The notes: generated by a model from the letters alone, not told the origin. 41,265 nt of DNA from Rubrivivax sp. (GCA_022842825.1 JALHOU010000017.1:1-41265); one strand, 5' to 3'. Positions 1 to 12,188 are shown, numbered from the stretch's first letter. A program made the numbers and translations.

Positions 1-2
1 CG

Positions 3-137
3 GCCGCCGCCTCGGCACCCGCGGCCGCCGCTGCCGTATCGGCCGCGTCCGCCGCGGCCGCTGCCGGCGTGCCTGCTCCTGCGGCCACCATCCCGGCGGT
101 ACAGCCGCCGGCGTCGGCCGCTTCGGCCGCGAAGTGA
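3..137 (+). CDS. secG: 3' end of a SecG-like protein (partial, Ala/Pro-rich C-terminal tail)
   Basis: Open frame from position 3 to TGA at 135-137 encodes AAASAPAAAAAVSAASAAAAAGVPAPAATIPAVQPPASAASAAK*. Position just before tRNA-Leu and nuoA matches the common secG-tRNA-Leu-nuo synteny. The conserved SecG core is outside the window. Confidence 0.55.
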   Translation, partial: AAASAPAAAAAVSAASAAAAAGVPAPAATIPAVQPPASAASAAK

Positions 138-239
138 ACGGCAGGTGAATCGGGCTAGAATTTCGGTCGGTCCCGGCGAGCCACTCCTCATGCAAGACGG
201 GGCCGATGCGAAGAGTTGGGATGGACGTCTGACGTCGCG

Positions 240-324
240 GCCGACGTGGTGAAATTGGTAGACACGCTATCTTGAGGGGGTAGTGGCGAAAGCTGTGCGA
301 GTTCGAGTCTCGCCGTCGGCACCA
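240..324 (+). tRNA. tRNA-Leu (anticodon GAG)
   Basis: Acceptor stem GCCGACG (240-246) pairs with CGTCGGC (314-320), followed by ACCA. Anticodon stem/loop CTATC-TTGAGGG-GGTAG gives GAG. Long variable arm and GTTCGAGTC T-loop are present. Confidence 0.95.
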
Positions 325-347
325 GATCAGCGAAGAACAAGAGATCC

Positions 348-392
348 AGGCGCGCCCAGTTCGGCGGGAGTCGGAACCAGCGCGCCTTTTTT
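348..392 (+). terminator. Rho-independent terminator downstream of tRNA-Leu
   Basis: AGGCGCGC (348-355) is perfectly complementary to GCGCGCCT (380-387), directly followed by a T-tract (TTTTTT, 387-392). Confidence 0.85.
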
Positions 393-472
393 GCGGCCCG
401 CGGGTTCGTTCGACCCAGATCAAGGGCCCGCCGACAGAAGACAGCGAACATCCGCGCGGAGCGAGAACCCCG

Positions 473-832
473 ATGGACCTGCAACCCTACCTGCCGGTGA
501 TCCTGTTCATCCTCGTGGGCGTGGCCGTCGGCGTGGCGCCGCAAGTGATCGGCTTTGTCTTCGGTCCGAACCGGCCCGACGCGGCCAAGAACAGCCCCTA
601 CGAGTGCGGCTTCGAGGCCTTCGAGGACGCGCGCATGAAGTTTGACGTGCGCTACTACCTCGTGGCCATCCTCTTCATCCTGTTCGACCTCGAGATTGCC
701 TTCCTCTTCCCGTGGGCTGTGGCCCTGCATGACATCGGCGCGTCAGGCTTCTGGGCGATGATGGTCTTCCTGCTGATCCTGGTGGTCGGCTTCGTCTACG
801 AGTGGAAGAAGGGCGCCTTGGACTGGGAGTAG
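473..832 (+). CDS. nuoA: NADH-quinone oxidoreductase subunit A
   Basis: 119 aa; [43 protein letters not shown] is the NuoA signature; first gene of the nuo operon. Confidence 0.98.
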   Translation: MDLQPYLPVILFILVGVAVGVAPQVIGFVFGPNRPDAAKNSPYECGFEAFEDARMKFDVRYYLVAILFILFDLEIAFLFPWAVALHDIGASGFWAMMVFLLILVVGFVYEWKKGALDWE

Positions 833-878
833 CCCCGTCCAGTCCGCAGGCCGCAGGGAGTGATGCTGGAGCGATCCG

Positions 879-1355
879 ATGGGAATTGAAGGCGTTCTGA
901 AGGAAGGCTTCGTCACCACGTCGGTCGACAAGCTCATCAACTGGTCGAAGACGGGCTCGCTGTGGCCGATGACCTTCGGGCTTGCCTGCTGCGCCGTGGA
1001 GATGATGCACGCCGGTGCGGCGCGCTACGACATTGACCGCTTCGGCATGCTGTTCCGCCCGAGCCCGCGCCAGAGCGACCTCATGATCGTCGCCGGTACG
1101 CTGTGCAACAAGATGGCGCCGGCGCTGCGCAAGGTCTACGACCAGATGGCCGAGCCGCGCTGGGTGCTGAGCATGGGCTCGTGCGCCAACGGCGGCGGCT
1201 ACTACCACTACAGCTACAGCGTCGTGCGCGGCTGCGACCGCATCGTGCCGGTGGATGTCTACGTGCCGGGCTGTCCGCCCACCGCCGAGGCGCTGCTGTA
1301 CGGCATCCTGCAGCTGCAGGCCAAGATCCGGCGCGAGAACACCATCGCGCGCTGA
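879..1355 (+). CDS. nuoB: NADH-quinone oxidoreductase subunit B
   Basis: [79 protein letters not shown]. Confidence 0.98.
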   Translation: MGIEGVLKEGFVTTSVDKLINWSKTGSLWPMTFGLACCAVEMMHAGAARYDIDRFGMLFRPSPRQSDLMIVAGTLCNKMAPALRKVYDQMAEPRWVLSMGSCANGGGYYHYSYSVVRGCDRIVPVDVYVPGCPPTAEALLYGILQLQAKIRRENTIAR

Positions 1356-1391
1356 AGCGCACCGACCGCACGGAACAGCGCTGAACACCCG

Positions 1392-1991
1392 ATGACGCAG
1401 AAACTCGATCAACTGCAGGCCGCGCTTCAGTCCACGCTCGGCGAGCGCATCCGCTCGTTCGTGCGCGCGCGCGGCGAGGTCACGATCACGGTGTCTGCCG
1501 AGCACTACCTCGAGACGGCGCGCTTGCTGCAGTCGCACGAGGCATTGAAGTTCGAGCAGCTTGTCGACCTGTGCGGCGTCGACTATTCCGACTACCGCAA
1601 CGAGCCGTGGCAGGGCCCGCGCTTCTGCGTCGTCTCGCACCTGCTGTCGGTGGCGCGGAACTGGCGCGTGCGCCTGAAGGTCTTCGCGCCCGACGACGAG
1701 CTGCCGCAGGTGGCCTCGGTCACCGAGGTGTGGAACTCGGCCAACTGGTTCGAGCGCGAGGCCTTCGACCTCTACGGCATCATCTTCGAAGGCCACGTCG
1801 ACCTGCGCCGCATCCTCACCGACTACGGCTTCATCGGCCATCCGATGCGCAAGGACTTCCCGGTCAGCGGCCACGTCGAGATGCGCTACGACGAGCAGAA
1901 GAAGCGCGTCATCTACCAGCCCGTGACCATCGAGCCGCGCGAGGTCGTGCCGCGCGTGGTGCGCGAAGACCAGTACGGCGGGACGCACTGA
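1392..1991 (+). CDS. nuoC: NADH-quinone oxidoreductase subunit C
   Basis: [65 protein letters not shown]; 199 aa. Confidence 0.98.
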   Translation: MTQKLDQLQAALQSTLGERIRSFVRARGEVTITVSAEHYLETARLLQSHEALKFEQLVDLCGVDYSDYRNEPWQGPRFCVVSHLLSVARNWRVRLKVFAPDDELPQVASVTEVWNSANWFEREAFDLYGIIFEGHVDLRRILTDYGFIGHPMRKDFPVSGHVEMRYDEQKKRVIYQPVTIEPREVVPRVVREDQYGGTH

Positions 1992-2000
1992 CTCCGAGCC

Positions 2001-3254
2001 ATGGCCGAGATCAAGAACTACACGCTCAACTTCGGGCCGCAGCACCCGGCGGCGCACGGCGTGCTGCGCCTCGTGCTCGAGCTCGACGGCGAAGTCATCC
2101 AGCGCGCCGACCCGCACATCGGCCTCTTGCACCGCGCCACCGAGAAGCTGGCCGAGACGCGCACGTACATCCAGAGCCTGCCCTACATGGACCGGCTCGA
2201 CTACGTGTCGATGATGTGCAACGAGCACGCCTACTGCCTGGCGATCGAGAAGCTGCTCGGCATCCCGGTGCCCGAGCGCGCGCAATACATCCGCGTCATG
2301 TTCGCCGAGCTGACGCGCCTGCTGAATCACCTGCTCTGGCTGGGCTGCCACGGCCTGGACTGCGGTGCGATGAACATCTTCATCTACTGCTTCCGCGAGC
2401 GCGAGGACATCTTCGACATGTACGAGGCGGTGAGCGGCGCGCGCATGCACGCGGCCTACTTCCGCCCCGGGGGCGTGTACCGCGACCTGCCCGACAGCCT
2501 GCCTCAATACCAGGTCAGCCGCATCAAGAACGAGCGCGCCATCAAGGCGCTCAACGCCAACCGCCAGGGCTCTCTGCTCGACTTCATCGACGACTTCGTC
2601 AAGCGCTTCCCGAAGTATGTCGACGAGTACGAGACGCTGCTCACCGACAACCGCATCTGGAAGCAGCGCACGGTGGGCATCGGTGTCGTCACGCCCGAGC
2701 GGGCGCTCAACCTCGGCTTCACCGGCGCCATGCTGCGCGGCAGCGGCATCGCCTGGGACCTGCGCAAGCAGCAGCCCTACGACGTGTACGCGAAGATGGA
2801 CTTCGACGTGCCCGTGGGCGTCAATGGCGACACCTACGACCGCTACCTCGTGCGCATCGAGGAGATGCGGCAGTCCAACCGCATCATCCGCCAGTGCGTG
2901 GATTGGCTGCGCGCCAACCCCGGACCGGTCATCACCGACAACCACAAGGTGGCGCCGCCGCCGCGCGTGGGCATGAAGGCCAACATGGAGGAGCTGATCC
3001 ACCACTTCAAGCTCTTCACCGAGGGCATGCACGTGCCCGAGGGCGAGGCCTACGCCGCGGTGGAGCACCCCAAGGGCGAGTTCGGCATCTACCTCGTGAG
3101 CGACGGGGCCAACAAGCCTTATCGCATGAAGATCCGCGCGCCCGGCTTCGCCCACCTTGCGGCGCTGGACGAGATGGCACGCGGGCACATGATCGCTGAC
3201 GCCGTGGCCATCATCGGCACGATGGACATCGTGTTCGGCGAGATCGACCGTTAG
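2001..3254 (+). CDS. nuoD: NADH-quinone oxidoreductase subunit D
   Basis: [43 protein letters not shown]; 417 aa. Confidence 0.98.
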   Translation: MAEIKNYTLNFGPQHPAAHGVLRLVLELDGEVIQRADPHIGLLHRATEKLAETRTYIQSLPYMDRLDYVSMMCNEHAYCLAIEKLLGIPVPERAQYIRVMFAELTRLLNHLLWLGCHGLDCGAMNIFIYCFREREDIFDMYEAVSGARMHAAYFRPGGVYRDLPDSLPQYQVSRIKNERAIKALNANRQGSLLDFIDDFVKRFPKYVDEYETLLTDNRIWKQRTVGIGVVTPERALNLGFTGAMLRGSGIAWDLRKQQPYDVYAKMDFDVPVGVNGDTYDRYLVRIEEMRQSNRIIRQCVDWLRANPGPVITDNHKVAPPPRVGMKANMEELIHHFKLFTEGMHVPEGEAYAAVEHPKGEFGIYLVSDGANKPYRMKIRAPGFAHLAALDEMARGHMIADAVAIIGTMDIVFGEIDR

Positions 3255-3273
3255 GCCCCAGTTGAGCGCGACC

Positions 3274-3768
3274 ATGAGCTTCGTCATCTCGCCCGCGATG
3301 CGCGCCCGCTTCGACAAGGAAGTGGCCAAGTACCCCGCCGAGCAGAAGGGTTCGGCGGTGATGGCCTGCCTGGCCATCGTCCAGCACGAGCGGGGCTGGG
3401 TCAGCCCCGAGGCCGAGGCGGCCGTGGGCCAGTACCTCGGCATGCCCGCCATCGCGGTGCACGAGGTCACGACCTTCTACAACATGTACAACCAGCAGCC
3501 GGTGGGCAAGTACAAGCTCAACGTGTGCACCAACCTGCCCTGCGCGCTGCGCAGCGGCGACACGGCCCTCGAGCACCTGTGCCACAAGCTCGGCGTGGAG
3601 CCCTACGGCACCACCGCCGACGGCACCTTCACCGTGCAGCCCAGCGAGTGCCTCGGTGCCTGCGCCGACGCGCCGGTGATGCTCGTCAACGACCGCCAGA
3701 TGCTGAGCTTCATGAACAACGCCCGCCTCGACGAGCTGGTCGAGACGCTGAAGGCGGCCAAGGACTGA
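3274..3768 (+). CDS. nuoE: NADH-quinone oxidoreductase subunit E
   Basis: Thioredoxin-like [2Fe-2S] ligands CTNLPCALR and [13 protein letters not shown] at 3274 preferred over the TTG at 3262 in the ORF track. Confidence 0.95.
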   Translation: MSFVISPAMRARFDKEVAKYPAEQKGSAVMACLAIVQHERGWVSPEAEAAVGQYLGMPAIAVHEVTTFYNMYNQQPVGKYKLNVCTNLPCALRSGDTALEHLCHKLGVEPYGTTADGTFTVQPSECLGACADAPVMLVNDRQMLSFMNNARLDELVETLKAAKD

Positions 3769-3776
3769 CGCACACC

Positions 3777-5192
3777 ATGGCCGATCTCAAGAACCTGCTG
3801 TCCAAGTTCCAGGCCACCGGCCGGGAGACCTGCTTCCACGGCCGCCACGTCAATGCCCAGATCTACGCCGGGCTCGATGGCAGCAACTGGCGTCTGGCCG
3901 ATTACGTCAAACGGGGCGGCTACACCGCGCTGAAGAAGATCCTCGCCAAGGATGCGAATGGTCCAAGTGAGGCGGGCAACGAGGGCCTGACCCCGGACCA
4001 GGTCATCGCCGAGCTCAAGCTCTCGGCGCTGCGCGGCCGGGGCGGCGCCGGTTTCCCCACCGGCCTCAAGTGGAGCTTCATGCCACGCCAGTTTCCGGGC
4101 GCCAAGTACCTCGTCTGCAACAGCGACGAAGGCGAGCCCGGTACGTGCAAGGACCGCGACCTGCTCGCCTACAACCCGCACATCGTCATCGAAGGCATGG
4201 CCATCGCCGCCTACGCGATGGGCGTCAAGACGGGCTACAACTACATCCACGGCGAGATCTTCGAGGTCTACCAGCGCTTCGAGGAGGCGCTGGAAGAGGC
4301 GCGGGCCGCCGGCCTCCTGGGCGACAACATCCTCGGCAGCGGCTTCAGCTTCCAGTTGCACGCGCACCACGGCTTCGGCGCCTACATCTGCGGCGAGGAA
4401 ACGGGCCTGCTCGAGAGCCTCGAGGGCAAGAAGGGCCAGCCGCGCTTCAAGCCGCCGTTCCCGGCCAGCTTCGGCCTCTACGGCAAGCCGACCACCATCA
4501 ACAACACCGAGACCTTTGCCGCGGTGCCGTGGATCATCAACCACGGCGGCCAGGCCTACCTCGAGTGCGGCAAGCCGAACAACGGCGGCACCAAGATCTT
4601 CAGCGTCGTCGGCGACGTCAACATGCCGGGCAACTTCGAAGTGCCGCTCGGCACGCCGTTCGCCAAGCTGCTCGAGCTCGCCGGCGGCGTGAAGGGAGGG
4701 GCGCTGAAGGCGGTGATTCCCGGCGGCTCGTCGGCGCCGGTGCTGCCAGCCAAGACGATGATGGACATCACGATGGACTACGACGCCATCGCCAAGGCCG
4801 GTTCGATGCTGGGCTCGGGCGCCGTCATCGTGATGAACGAGCATCGCTGCATGGTCAAGAGCCTGCTGCGCCTGAACTACTTCTACATGCACGAGAGCTG
4901 CGGCCAGTGCACGCCCTGCCGCGAGGGCACAGGCTGGCTCTGGCGCCTCATCGACCGCATCGAGCATGGCAAAGGCAAGAAGGAGGACCTCGACCTGCTC
5001 GAGTCGGTCGCCTTCAACATCAAGGGCCGCACGATCTGCGCGCTCGGCGATGCCGCGGCCATGCCGGTGGAGGGCATGCTGAAGCACTTCCGCGACGAGT
5101 TCGTGTTCCACATCGAACACAAGACGTGCAGGGTTGGGCCGCAAGCGCAAGTGCGCGAGTCGCGCGCGCCGGGACAGGCGGAGACGGTATGA
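3777..5192 (+). CDS. nuoF: NADH-quinone oxidoreductase subunit F
   Basis: [78 protein letters not shown] at 3777; the ORF-track start at 3525 is an over-extension into nuoE. Confidence 0.97.
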   Translation: MADLKNLLSKFQATGRETCFHGRHVNAQIYAGLDGSNWRLADYVKRGGYTALKKILAKDANGPSEAGNEGLTPDQVIAELKLSALRGRGGAGFPTGLKWSFMPRQFPGAKYLVCNSDEGEPGTCKDRDLLAYNPHIVIEGMAIAAYAMGVKTGYNYIHGEIFEVYQRFEEALEEARAAGLLGDNILGSGFSFQLHAHHGFGAYICGEETGLLESLEGKKGQPRFKPPFPASFGLYGKPTTINNTETFAAVPWIINHGGQAYLECGKPNNGGTKIFSVVGDVNMPGNFEVPLGTPFAKLLELAGGVKGGALKAVIPGGSSAPVLPAKTMMDITMDYDAIAKAGSMLGSGAVIVMNEHRCMVKSLLRLNYFYMHESCGQCTPCREGTGWLWRLIDRIEHGKGKKEDLDLLESVAFNIKGRTICALGDAAAMPVEGMLKHFRDEFVFHIEHKTCRVGPQAQVRESRAPGQAETV

Positions 5193-7531
5193 CCACGCCC
5201 CAGGTCGAGATCGAACTCGATGGCCAGAAGGTGACCATCGCCGCCGGCAGCATGGTCATGCATGCCGCCGACGCGGCGGGGGTCTACGTACCGCACTTCT
5301 GCTACCACAAGAAGCTCAGCATCGCCGCCAACTGCCGCATGTGCCTGGTGGACATCGAGAAGATGCCCAAGCCGATGCCGGCCTGCGCCACACCTGTCAC
5401 CAACGGCATGGTCGTGCGCAGCAAGAGCGACAAGGCGGTGAAGGCGCAGAAGTCGGTGATGGAGTTTCTGCTCATCAACCACCCGCTCGACTGCCCCATC
5501 TGCGACCAGGGCGGCGAGTGCCAGTTGCAGGACCTCGCCGTCGGCTACGGCGGCAGCGCCTCGCGCTATGCCGAAGAGAAGCGCGTCGTCTTCCACAAGG
5601 ATGTGGGCCCGCTGATCAGCATGGAGGAGATGAGCCGCTGCATCCACTGCACGCGCTGCGTGCGCTTCGGCCAGGAGGTGGCCGGTGTGATGGAGCTCGG
5701 CATGATCCACCGCGGCGAGCACAGCGAGATCGCTACCGTCACCGGCGGCACCGTCGACAGCGAGCTCTCCGGCAACATGATCGACATCTGCCCGGTCGGC
5801 GCGCTGACGAGCAAGCCCTTCCGATACAGCGCACGCACGTGGGAGCTTTCGCGCCGCAAGACGGTGAGCCCGCACGACAGCGTCGGCGCCAACCTCATTG
5901 CGCAGGTCAAGGGCGCGTTGGTGATGCGCGTGGTGCCGCTGGAGAACGAAGACGTCAATGAGTGCTGGATCGCCGACCGCGACCGCTTTTCGTACGAGGC
6001 GCTCAACGGCGATCGGCGGCTCACGCAGCCGCAGATCAAGCAGGGCGGCCAGTGGAAGACGGTGGACTGGACCACCGCGCTCAACTATGTCGCCGACGGC
6101 CTGAAGCGCGTGAAGGGCGAATTCGGTACCGGCGCCATCGGCGCGCTGGGGCACCCCACCTCCACCACCGAGGAGTTGCACCTGCTGGCCAGGCTGATGC
6201 GCGGCTTCGGCAGCGAGAACGTCGACCACCGCCTGCGCCATGCCGACCATGCCAACGCGGCACCGGCCGGCGCCGCGCGCTGGCTGGGCACCTCGATCGC
6301 TTCGCTGTCCACGCTCGACCGCGCCTTCGTCGTCGGCAGCTTCCTGCGCAAGGACCACCCGCTGCTCGCGCAACGCATCCGCCAGGCCGCCCGCCACGGC
6401 GCCCAGGTGGCCAGCCTGCATTCCCTGGTCGACGACTGGGCACTGCCGGTGGCCGTGCGCCTGCTGGGGGCGCCCTCGGGCTGGGCAGCGCAACTGGCGC
6501 AGGTGGCCGCCGCCGTGGCCACTGCGCAGGGCGTGCCCGCGCCCGTGCCCGCGACGCCCGGTGCCGAGGCCCAGGCGGTGGCCAAGCTGCTGCTCGCCGG
6601 TGAACGCAAGGCCGTGCTGCTGGGCAACGCGGCCGCGCAGCACCCGCAGGCCGGGCAGTTGCTGGCGCTGGCGCAGTGGATCGCCGAGCACACTGGCGCG
6701 GCCTGCGGCTATCTCGGCGAAAGCGGCAACAGCGTCGGCGCGCAACTCGTGCGCGCCATGCCCGGGCCGGGCGGGCAACACGCCGGCCAGATGCTCGCCC
6801 AGCCGATGAAGGCGCTGCTGCTGCTCAACGTCGAGCCCGAACTCGACGCCGCTGATGCCGCCGCCGCGCGCAAGGCCCTCAAGGGCAGCGGCCTCGTGGT
6901 CTCGATGACCCCGTTCCGGGATGCCAACGCCGACATCGCCGACGTGATGCTGCCGATCGCGCCCTTCACCGAGACCGGCGGCAGCTTCGTCAACGCCGAG
7001 GGCCGCACCCAGGCCTTCCATGGCGTGGTCAAGCCGCTCGGCGACACGCGCCCGGGCTGGAAGGTGCTGCGCGTGCTGGGCAACCTGCTCGGTCTGGAGG
7101 GCTTCAACCACGAGACGGTCGAGGACGTGCGCGCCGAGGCGCTGGGCGACCCGGCGGCACTGGGTTCGCGGCTGGACAACCGCGCCACCGCCGCCCCCAC
7201 CCTGCCCGCCATATCGGCCGCCGCTTCGGTGATGGACTGCGAGCGCATCGCCGAGGTGTCGATCTACGCCACCGACGCCATTGTGCGCCGCGCGCCGGCG
7301 CTGCAGCGCACCGCCGATGCGGCCGCGCCGGTGATCGGCATCAACACGCCGCTGTGGGGTGCTCTGCGCTTGAAGGACAAGGCCCTGGTCAGCGCCGGCG
7401 AGACGACGGCGCTGATGGAGGCGCGCGAGGACAAGTCGCTCGCCGAGGGCGTCGTGCGCATTCCCGCCGGCCACCCGGCGATGGCCACCCTGGGTCCGAT
7501 GTTCGGGCCCGTGCGGATCGAAGGCGTCTGA
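5189..7531 (+). CDS. nuoG: NADH-quinone oxidoreductase subunit G
   Basis: N-terminal 2Fe-2S ferredoxin domain, [57 protein letters not shown] at 5189 overlaps the nuoF stop by 4 nt (ATGA). Confidence 0.97.
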   Translation: MTTPQVEIELDGQKVTIAAGSMVMHAADAAGVYVPHFCYHKKLSIAANCRMCLVDIEKMPKPMPACATPVTNGMVVRSKSDKAVKAQKSVMEFLLINHPLDCPICDQGGECQLQDLAVGYGGSASRYAEEKRVVFHKDVGPLISMEEMSRCIHCTRCVRFGQEVAGVMELGMIHRGEHSEIATVTGGTVDSELSGNMIDICPVGALTSKPFRYSARTWELSRRKTVSPHDSVGANLIAQVKGALVMRVVPLENEDVNECWIADRDRFSYEALNGDRRLTQPQIKQGGQWKTVDWTTALNYVADGLKRVKGEFGTGAIGALGHPTSTTEELHLLARLMRGFGSENVDHRLRHADHANAAPAGAARWLGTSIASLSTLDRAFVVGSFLRKDHPLLAQRIRQAARHGAQVASLHSLVDDWALPVAVRLLGAPSGWAAQLAQVAAAVATAQGVPAPVPATPGAEAQAVAKLLLAGERKAVLLGNAAAQHPQAGQLLALAQWIAEHTGAACGYLGESGNSVGAQLVRAMPGPGGQHAGQMLAQPMKALLLLNVEPELDAADAAAARKALKGSGLVVSMTPFRDANADIADVMLPIAPFTETGGSFVNAEGRTQAFHGVVKPLGDTRPGWKVLRVLGNLLGLEGFNHETVEDVRAEALGDPAALGSRLDNRATAAPTLPAISAAASVMDCERIAEVSIYATDAIVRRAPALQRTADAAAPVIGINTPLWGALRLKDKALVSAGETTALMEAREDKSLAEGVVRIPAGHPAMATLGPMFGPVRIEGV

Positions 7532-7552
7532 CCCGGTCGAGCGAGGAAGAAC

Positions 7553-8617
7553 ATGTTCGATCCGCTGCACCAGCTCGGCACCACCTACCTCGGCCCCACG
7601 CTCTGGCTCGTCGTGTGGAGCCTCGTCAAGATCATCGCCGTCGTGCTGCCGCTGATGATCTGCGTCGCCTACCTCACGCTATGGGAGCGCAAGGGCATCG
7701 GCTTCACGCAGATCCGCATCGGCCCCAACCGCGTCGGTCCGTTCGGCCTTCTGCAGCCCATCGCCGACGCGGTGAAGCTGATCTTCAAGGAAATCATCCG
7801 CCCCACCGCCGCGCACAAGGGCTTGTTCTTCCTCGGCCCGGTGATGACCATCATGCCCGCCCTTGCCGCCTGGGCGGTGATTCCCTTCGGGCCCGATGTC
7901 GTGCTGGCCAACGTCAACGCCGGCCTGCTCTTCCTGATGGCCATCACCTCGCTGGAGGTCTACGGCGTCATCATCGCCGGCTGGGCGAGCAATTCGAAGT
8001 ACGCCTTCCTCGGTGCGCTGCGCGCCAGCGCGCAGATGGTGAGCTACGAGATCGCGATGGGCTTCGCGCTCGTGGTGGTGCTGATGGTCTCGGCCAGCAT
8101 GAACCTGGGCGAGATCGTCGCGCGCCAGGGCCGTGGCACGTTCGCCGACATGGGCGTGGGCATCCTGTCATGGAACTGGCTGCCGCTGCTGCCCATCTTC
8201 GTCGTCTACTTCATCGCCGGCCTGGCGGAGACCAACCGCCACCCGTTCGACGTGGTGGAAGGCGAGAGCGAGATCGTCGCCGGCCACATGATCGAATACT
8301 CGGGCATGAGCTTCGCGATGTTCTTCCTCGCGGAGTACGCCAACATGATCCTCGTCAGCACGATCTGCGTGCTGATGTTCCTCGGCGGCTGGCTGCCGCC
8401 CTTCGAGTTCCTCTCGTTCATCCCGGGCTGGATCTGGCTGGCCATCAAGGTCTTCGTGGTCGTCACGATGTTCCTCTGGGTGCGTGCCACCTTCCCGCGC
8501 TTCCGCTACGACCAGATCATGCGCCTGGGCTGGAAAGTCTTCATCCCGGTGACCCTGGTGTGGCTCGTCGTCGTGGGTCTGTGGATCCAGTCGCCGTTCA
8601 ATATCTGGAAACCTTGA
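7553..8617 (+). CDS. nuoH: NADH-quinone oxidoreductase subunit H
   Basis: [69 protein letters not shown]. Confidence 0.98.
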   Translation: MFDPLHQLGTTYLGPTLWLVVWSLVKIIAVVLPLMICVAYLTLWERKGIGFTQIRIGPNRVGPFGLLQPIADAVKLIFKEIIRPTAAHKGLFFLGPVMTIMPALAAWAVIPFGPDVVLANVNAGLLFLMAITSLEVYGVIIAGWASNSKYAFLGALRASAQMVSYEIAMGFALVVVLMVSASMNLGEIVARQGRGTFADMGVGILSWNWLPLLPIFVVYFIAGLAETNRHPFDVVEGESEIVAGHMIEYSGMSFAMFFLAEYANMILVSTICVLMFLGGWLPPFEFLSFIPGWIWLAIKVFVVVTMFLWVRATFPRFRYDQIMRLGWKVFIPVTLVWLVVVGLWIQSPFNIWKP

Positions 8618-8618
8618 C

Positions 8619-9116
8619 ATGGCAACCCTGACCGCGCTCAAGGATGTGCTGTCGAGCTTCATGCTGCTCGAGTTGTGGAAGGGGATGGCGCTCACCGGCC
8701 GCCATTTCCTGAGCAAGAACATCACCATCCAGTTCCCGGAGGAACGGACGCCGCTCAGCCCGCGCTTCCGCGGCCTGCACGCCCTGCGCCGCTACGAAAA
8801 CGGCGAGGAGCGATGCATCGCCTGCAAGCTGTGCGAGGCGGTGTGCCCGGCACTGGCCATCACCATCGAGAGCGACGTGCGCGACGACGGCACGCGCCGC
8901 ACCAAGCGCTACGACATCGACCTCACCAAGTGCATCTTCTGCGGCTTCTGCGAGGAGAGCTGCCCGGTCGACAGCATCGTCGAGACGCACCACTTCGAGT
9001 ACCACGGTGAGAAGCGCGGCGACCTCTACTTCACCAAGGACATGCTGCTCGCCGTGGGCGACCGCTACGAGGCGGAGATCGCCGAGCGTCGCAAGGCCGA
9101 CGCGCCCTATCGCTGA
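8619..9116 (+). CDS. nuoI: NADH-quinone oxidoreductase subunit I
   Basis: Two 4Fe-4S motifs, [16 protein letters not shown] and [16 protein letters not shown]. Confidence 0.98.
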   Translation: MATLTALKDVLSSFMLLELWKGMALTGRHFLSKNITIQFPEERTPLSPRFRGLHALRRYENGEERCIACKLCEAVCPALAITIESDVRDDGTRRTKRYDIDLTKCIFCGFCEESCPVDSIVETHHFEYHGEKRGDLYFTKDMLLAVGDRYEAEIAERRKADAPYR

Positions 9117-9155
9117 GGCGCACCACGCTCGTCGCAGACAACAACAAGACCGTCG

Positions 9156-9806
9156 ATGGATACCACCTTCGCCCTGTTCTGCGTCTTCTCGGCCGTGCTG
9201 CTGGTGGCCGCGTTCTGCGTCATCACGGCGAAGAACACCGTGCATGCGGCGCTCTACCTCGTGCTCGCGTTCTTCAGCGCTTCGTGCGTGTGGATGCTGC
9301 TGAAGGCCGAGTTCCTGGCCATCGCGCTCGTGCTCGTCTACGTCGGCGCGGTGATGGTGCTGTTCCTCTTCGTGGTGATGATGCTCGACCTCAACAGCGA
9401 CGGCCTGCGCGAGGGCTTCTGGAAGCACCTGCCGCTGGCCGGCCTGGTGGGCGCGGTCATCGCGCTGGAGATGGCGCTCGTCCTGATGCGCGGCTTCCGC
9501 GTGCAGAACGCGCCCGTGCCGCCGGCCAAGGACGTCGCGATGGGCAACACGCGGCTGCTCGGCATCGAGATCTACACCGACTACCTGTACCCGCTGCAGA
9601 TCGCCGCCGTGCTGCTGCTGGTGGCCATCATCGCCGCCATTGCACTGACGCTGCGCGAGCGCAAGGACAGCCGGCACATGGACGCCTCCGAGCAGGTGCG
9701 CGCAAAGAAGGCTGACCGGATCCGCATCGTCAAGATCGCGCCGACGATCGAGCAGCCCTCCGAGCCGCCCGCGGCGCCCGGTGGCGGCGAGGGGGCCAAG
9801 GCATGA
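9156..9806 (+). CDS. nuoJ: NADH-quinone oxidoreductase subunit J
   Basis: Multi-TM protein with [51 protein letters not shown]; located between nuoI and nuoK. Confidence 0.97.
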   Translation: MDTTFALFCVFSAVLLVAAFCVITAKNTVHAALYLVLAFFSASCVWMLLKAEFLAIALVLVYVGAVMVLFLFVVMMLDLNSDGLREGFWKHLPLAGLVGAVIALEMALVLMRGFRVQNAPVPPAKDVAMGNTRLLGIEIYTDYLYPLQIAAVLLLVAIIAAIALTLRERKDSRHMDASEQVRAKKADRIRIVKIAPTIEQPSEPPAAPGGGEGAKA

Positions 9807-10111
9807 CGCTCACCCTCGGCCACTACCTCTCGCTGGGGGGCATGCTCTTCGCGCTGTCGGTCATCGGCATCTTCCTGAACCGCCGCAACCTGATCGTGCT
9901 GCTGATGGCCATCGAGCTGATGCTGCTTGCCGTCAACCTCAACTTCATCGCCTTCTCGCACTATCTGGGCGACATGGCCGGTCAGGTCTTCGTGTTCTTC
10001 ATCCTCACCGTGGCGGCGGCCGAGTCGGCCATCGGCCTGGCGATCCTGGTCGTGCTGTTCCGCAACCGCGCCTCGATCAACGTCGAAGAGCTGGACGACC
10101 TGAAGGGCTGA
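9803..10111 (+). CDS. nuoK: NADH-quinone oxidoreductase subunit K
   Basis: 102 aa; [31 protein letters not shown]; 4-nt overlap with nuoJ. Confidence 0.98.
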   Translation: MTLTLGHYLSLGGMLFALSVIGIFLNRRNLIVLLMAIELMLLAVNLNFIAFSHYLGDMAGQVFVFFILTVAAAESAIGLAILVVLFRNRASINVEELDDLKG

Positions 10112-10123
10112 GGCGCAACGAAC

Positions 10124-12139
10124 ATGGCATCCACGCTCTCCCAAGGTCTGCTGCTGACGGTGCCGCTGGCGCCGCTGGTCGGCTCGCTGATTGCCGGCTT
10201 CGCGGGCAAGGCTGTCGGGCGCCGCGGCGCGCATTGGGCCACGATCCTCGGCGTACTCGTCTCCTTCATCTGCTCGGCCGTGGTGCTGATGCAGGTGGTC
10301 AACGGCGCCCGCTTCAACGCCACCATCTACGAGTGGATGGTGGTGGGCAAGCTCGTCATGGAGGTCGGCTTCCTGGTCGACGGGCTCACCGCGATGATGA
10401 TGGTCGTCGTCACCTTCGTGAGCCTGATGGTGCACATCTACACCATCGGCTACATGGAGGAGGACCCGGGCTACCAGCGTTTCTTCGCGTACATCAGCCT
10501 GTTCACCTTCTCGATGCTGATGCTCGTGATGAGCAACAACTTCCTGCAGCTGTTCTTCGGCTGGGAGGCGGTGGGCCTGGTGAGCTACCTGCTCATCGGC
10601 TTCTGGTTCAAGCGGCCGACGGCCACCTTCGCCAACATGAAGGCCTTCCTGGTCAACCGGGTCGGCGACTTCGGCTTCATCCTCGGAATCGGCCTGCTGC
10701 TCGCCTATGGCGGCAGCCTGAACTACGGCGAAGTCTTCGCCAAGGGCGGCGAGCTGGCCAAGCTCACCTTCCCCGGCACCGACTGGGGCATGCTCACCGT
10801 GGCCTGCATCTGCCTGTTCATCGGTGCCATGGGCAAGAGCGCGCAGTTCCCGCTGCACGTATGGCTGCCCGACTCGATGGAGGGCCCCACGCCCATCTCG
10901 GCGCTCATCCACGCCGCCACCATGGTGACGGCCGGCATCTTCATGGTCGCGCGCATGAGCCCGTTGTTCGAGCTCTCGGACACGGCGCTGAACTTCGTGC
11001 TCGTCATCGGCGCCATCACCGCCCTCTTCATGGGCTTCCTCGGCATCATCCAGAACGACATCAAGCGCGTGGTGGCGTACTCGACACTGAGCCAGCTCGG
11101 CTACATGACCGTGGCGCTCGGTGCCTCGGCCTACAGCGTGGCGGTGTTCCACCTGATGACACACGCCTTCTTCAAGGCGCTGCTGTTCCTGGCCGCCGGC
11201 AGCGTGATCATCGGCATGCACCATGACCAGGACATCCGCAACATGGGCGGCCTGCGAAAGTACATGCCCATCACCTGGATCACCTCGCTGCTGGGCTCGC
11301 TGGCGTTGATCGGCACGCCGTTCTTCTCGGGCTTCTACAGCAAGGACAGCATCATCATCGCCACCGCGGCGAGCAACCTGCCGGGCACCGGCTTCGCGGT
11401 CTTTGCGGTCACCGCGGGCGTCTTCGTCACCGCGTTCTACTCGTTCCGCATGTACTTCCTCGTCTTCCACGGCGAGGAACGCTTCCGCCACAAGCCCCAC
11501 CCCGCGGCCGACGACCACGGCCACGACGAGCACGGCCAGGTGCATGTGCCGCACGAGTCACCCGCGGTGGTGTGGGTGCCGCTGGCGCTGCTGGCCATTC
11601 CCTCGGTGGTGATCGGCTTCATCACCATCCAGCCGATGCTCTTCGGCGACTTCTTCAAGGACTCCATCGCCGGCGACCTGGTGCGCCACCCGGCGATGAA
11701 GGAGCTCGCCTCCCACTTCCACGGCGCCGCCAGCATGGCCGCGCATGGCTTGCAGACCGTGCCGTTCTGGCTGGCCGCCGCCGGGGTCTTCACGGCGTGG
11801 CTTTTCTACCTCAAGGCGCCGGCCCTTCCGGCCGCCTTCGACCGCGCGCTCCAGCCGCTGCGCACGGTGCTCGAGAACAAGTACTACATGGACTGGTTCA
11901 ACGAGCACGTGCTCGCCGCCGGCGCACGCCTGCTTGGCCGCGGCTTGTGGAAGGGTGGCGACCAGGCGGTGATCGACGGCACCATCAACGGCTCGGCGCG
12001 CGCCGTGGGCAGCATCGCCGGCATGATGCGCACGTGGCAGACCGGCCGCCTGTACCAGTACGCGCTTGTGATGCTGCTGGGCATCTTCGGCCTGCTCACC
12101 TGGCAGCTGTGGCCGTTCCTTGGCGCGCTGGTCCGCTGA
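10124..12139 (+). CDS. nuoL: NADH-quinone oxidoreductase subunit L
   Basis: 671 aa antiporter-like subunit; FFGWEAVGLVSYLLIGFWF, WLPDSMEGPTPISALIHAATMVTAGIFMVAR. Confidence 0.98.
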   Translation: MASTLSQGLLLTVPLAPLVGSLIAGFAGKAVGRRGAHWATILGVLVSFICSAVVLMQVVNGARFNATIYEWMVVGKLVMEVGFLVDGLTAMMMVVVTFVSLMVHIYTIGYMEEDPGYQRFFAYISLFTFSMLMLVMSNNFLQLFFGWEAVGLVSYLLIGFWFKRPTATFANMKAFLVNRVGDFGFILGIGLLLAYGGSLNYGEVFAKGGELAKLTFPGTDWGMLTVACICLFIGAMGKSAQFPLHVWLPDSMEGPTPISALIHAATMVTAGIFMVARMSPLFELSDTALNFVLVIGAITALFMGFLGIIQNDIKRVVAYSTLSQLGYMTVALGASAYSVAVFHLMTHAFFKALLFLAAGSVIIGMHHDQDIRNMGGLRKYMPITWITSLLGSLALIGTPFFSGFYSKDSIIIATAASNLPGTGFAVFAVTAGVFVTAFYSFRMYFLVFHGEERFRHKPHPAADDHGHDEHGQVHVPHESPAVVWVPLALLAIPSVVIGFITIQPMLFGDFFKDSIAGDLVRHPAMKELASHFHGAASMAAHGLQTVPFWLAAAGVFTAWLFYLKAPALPAAFDRALQPLRTVLENKYYMDWFNEHVLAAGARLLGRGLWKGGDQAVIDGTINGSARAVGSIAGMMRTWQTGRLYQYALVMLLGIFGLLTWQLWPFLGALVR

Positions 12140-12188
12140 AGCCCCGCACGGCCCCTGCCCCTACAGAAGAACTACAGAGAGAACGACG

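Noticed and set aside
1-137. Dense GCCGCC/GCGGCC repeats at the window start as a possible regulatory repeat
   Set aside because: In frame it encodes an Ala/Pro-rich tail ending at TGA 135-137, best explained as a low-complexity protein C-terminus.
156-161. TAGAAT as a promoter for tRNA-Leu
   Set aside because: Plausible -10 but no convincing -35 at the proper spacing and a leader of over 70 nt; not firm enough to list.
675-3470. Very long antisense ORF (931 aa) opposite nuoA-nuoE
   Set aside because: His/Arg/Ala-rich composition and exact overlap with well-supported nuo genes; a third-position GC artefact. The same applies to 3603-5150(-), 4883-7570(-), 9581-11554(-), 12096-13700(-) and 13606-15195(-).
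4070-7531. 1153-aa plus-strand ORF spanning nuoF and nuoG
   Set aside because: The first part is an out-of-frame reading of nuoF; the real nuoG begins at ATG 5189 ([15 protein letters not shown]).
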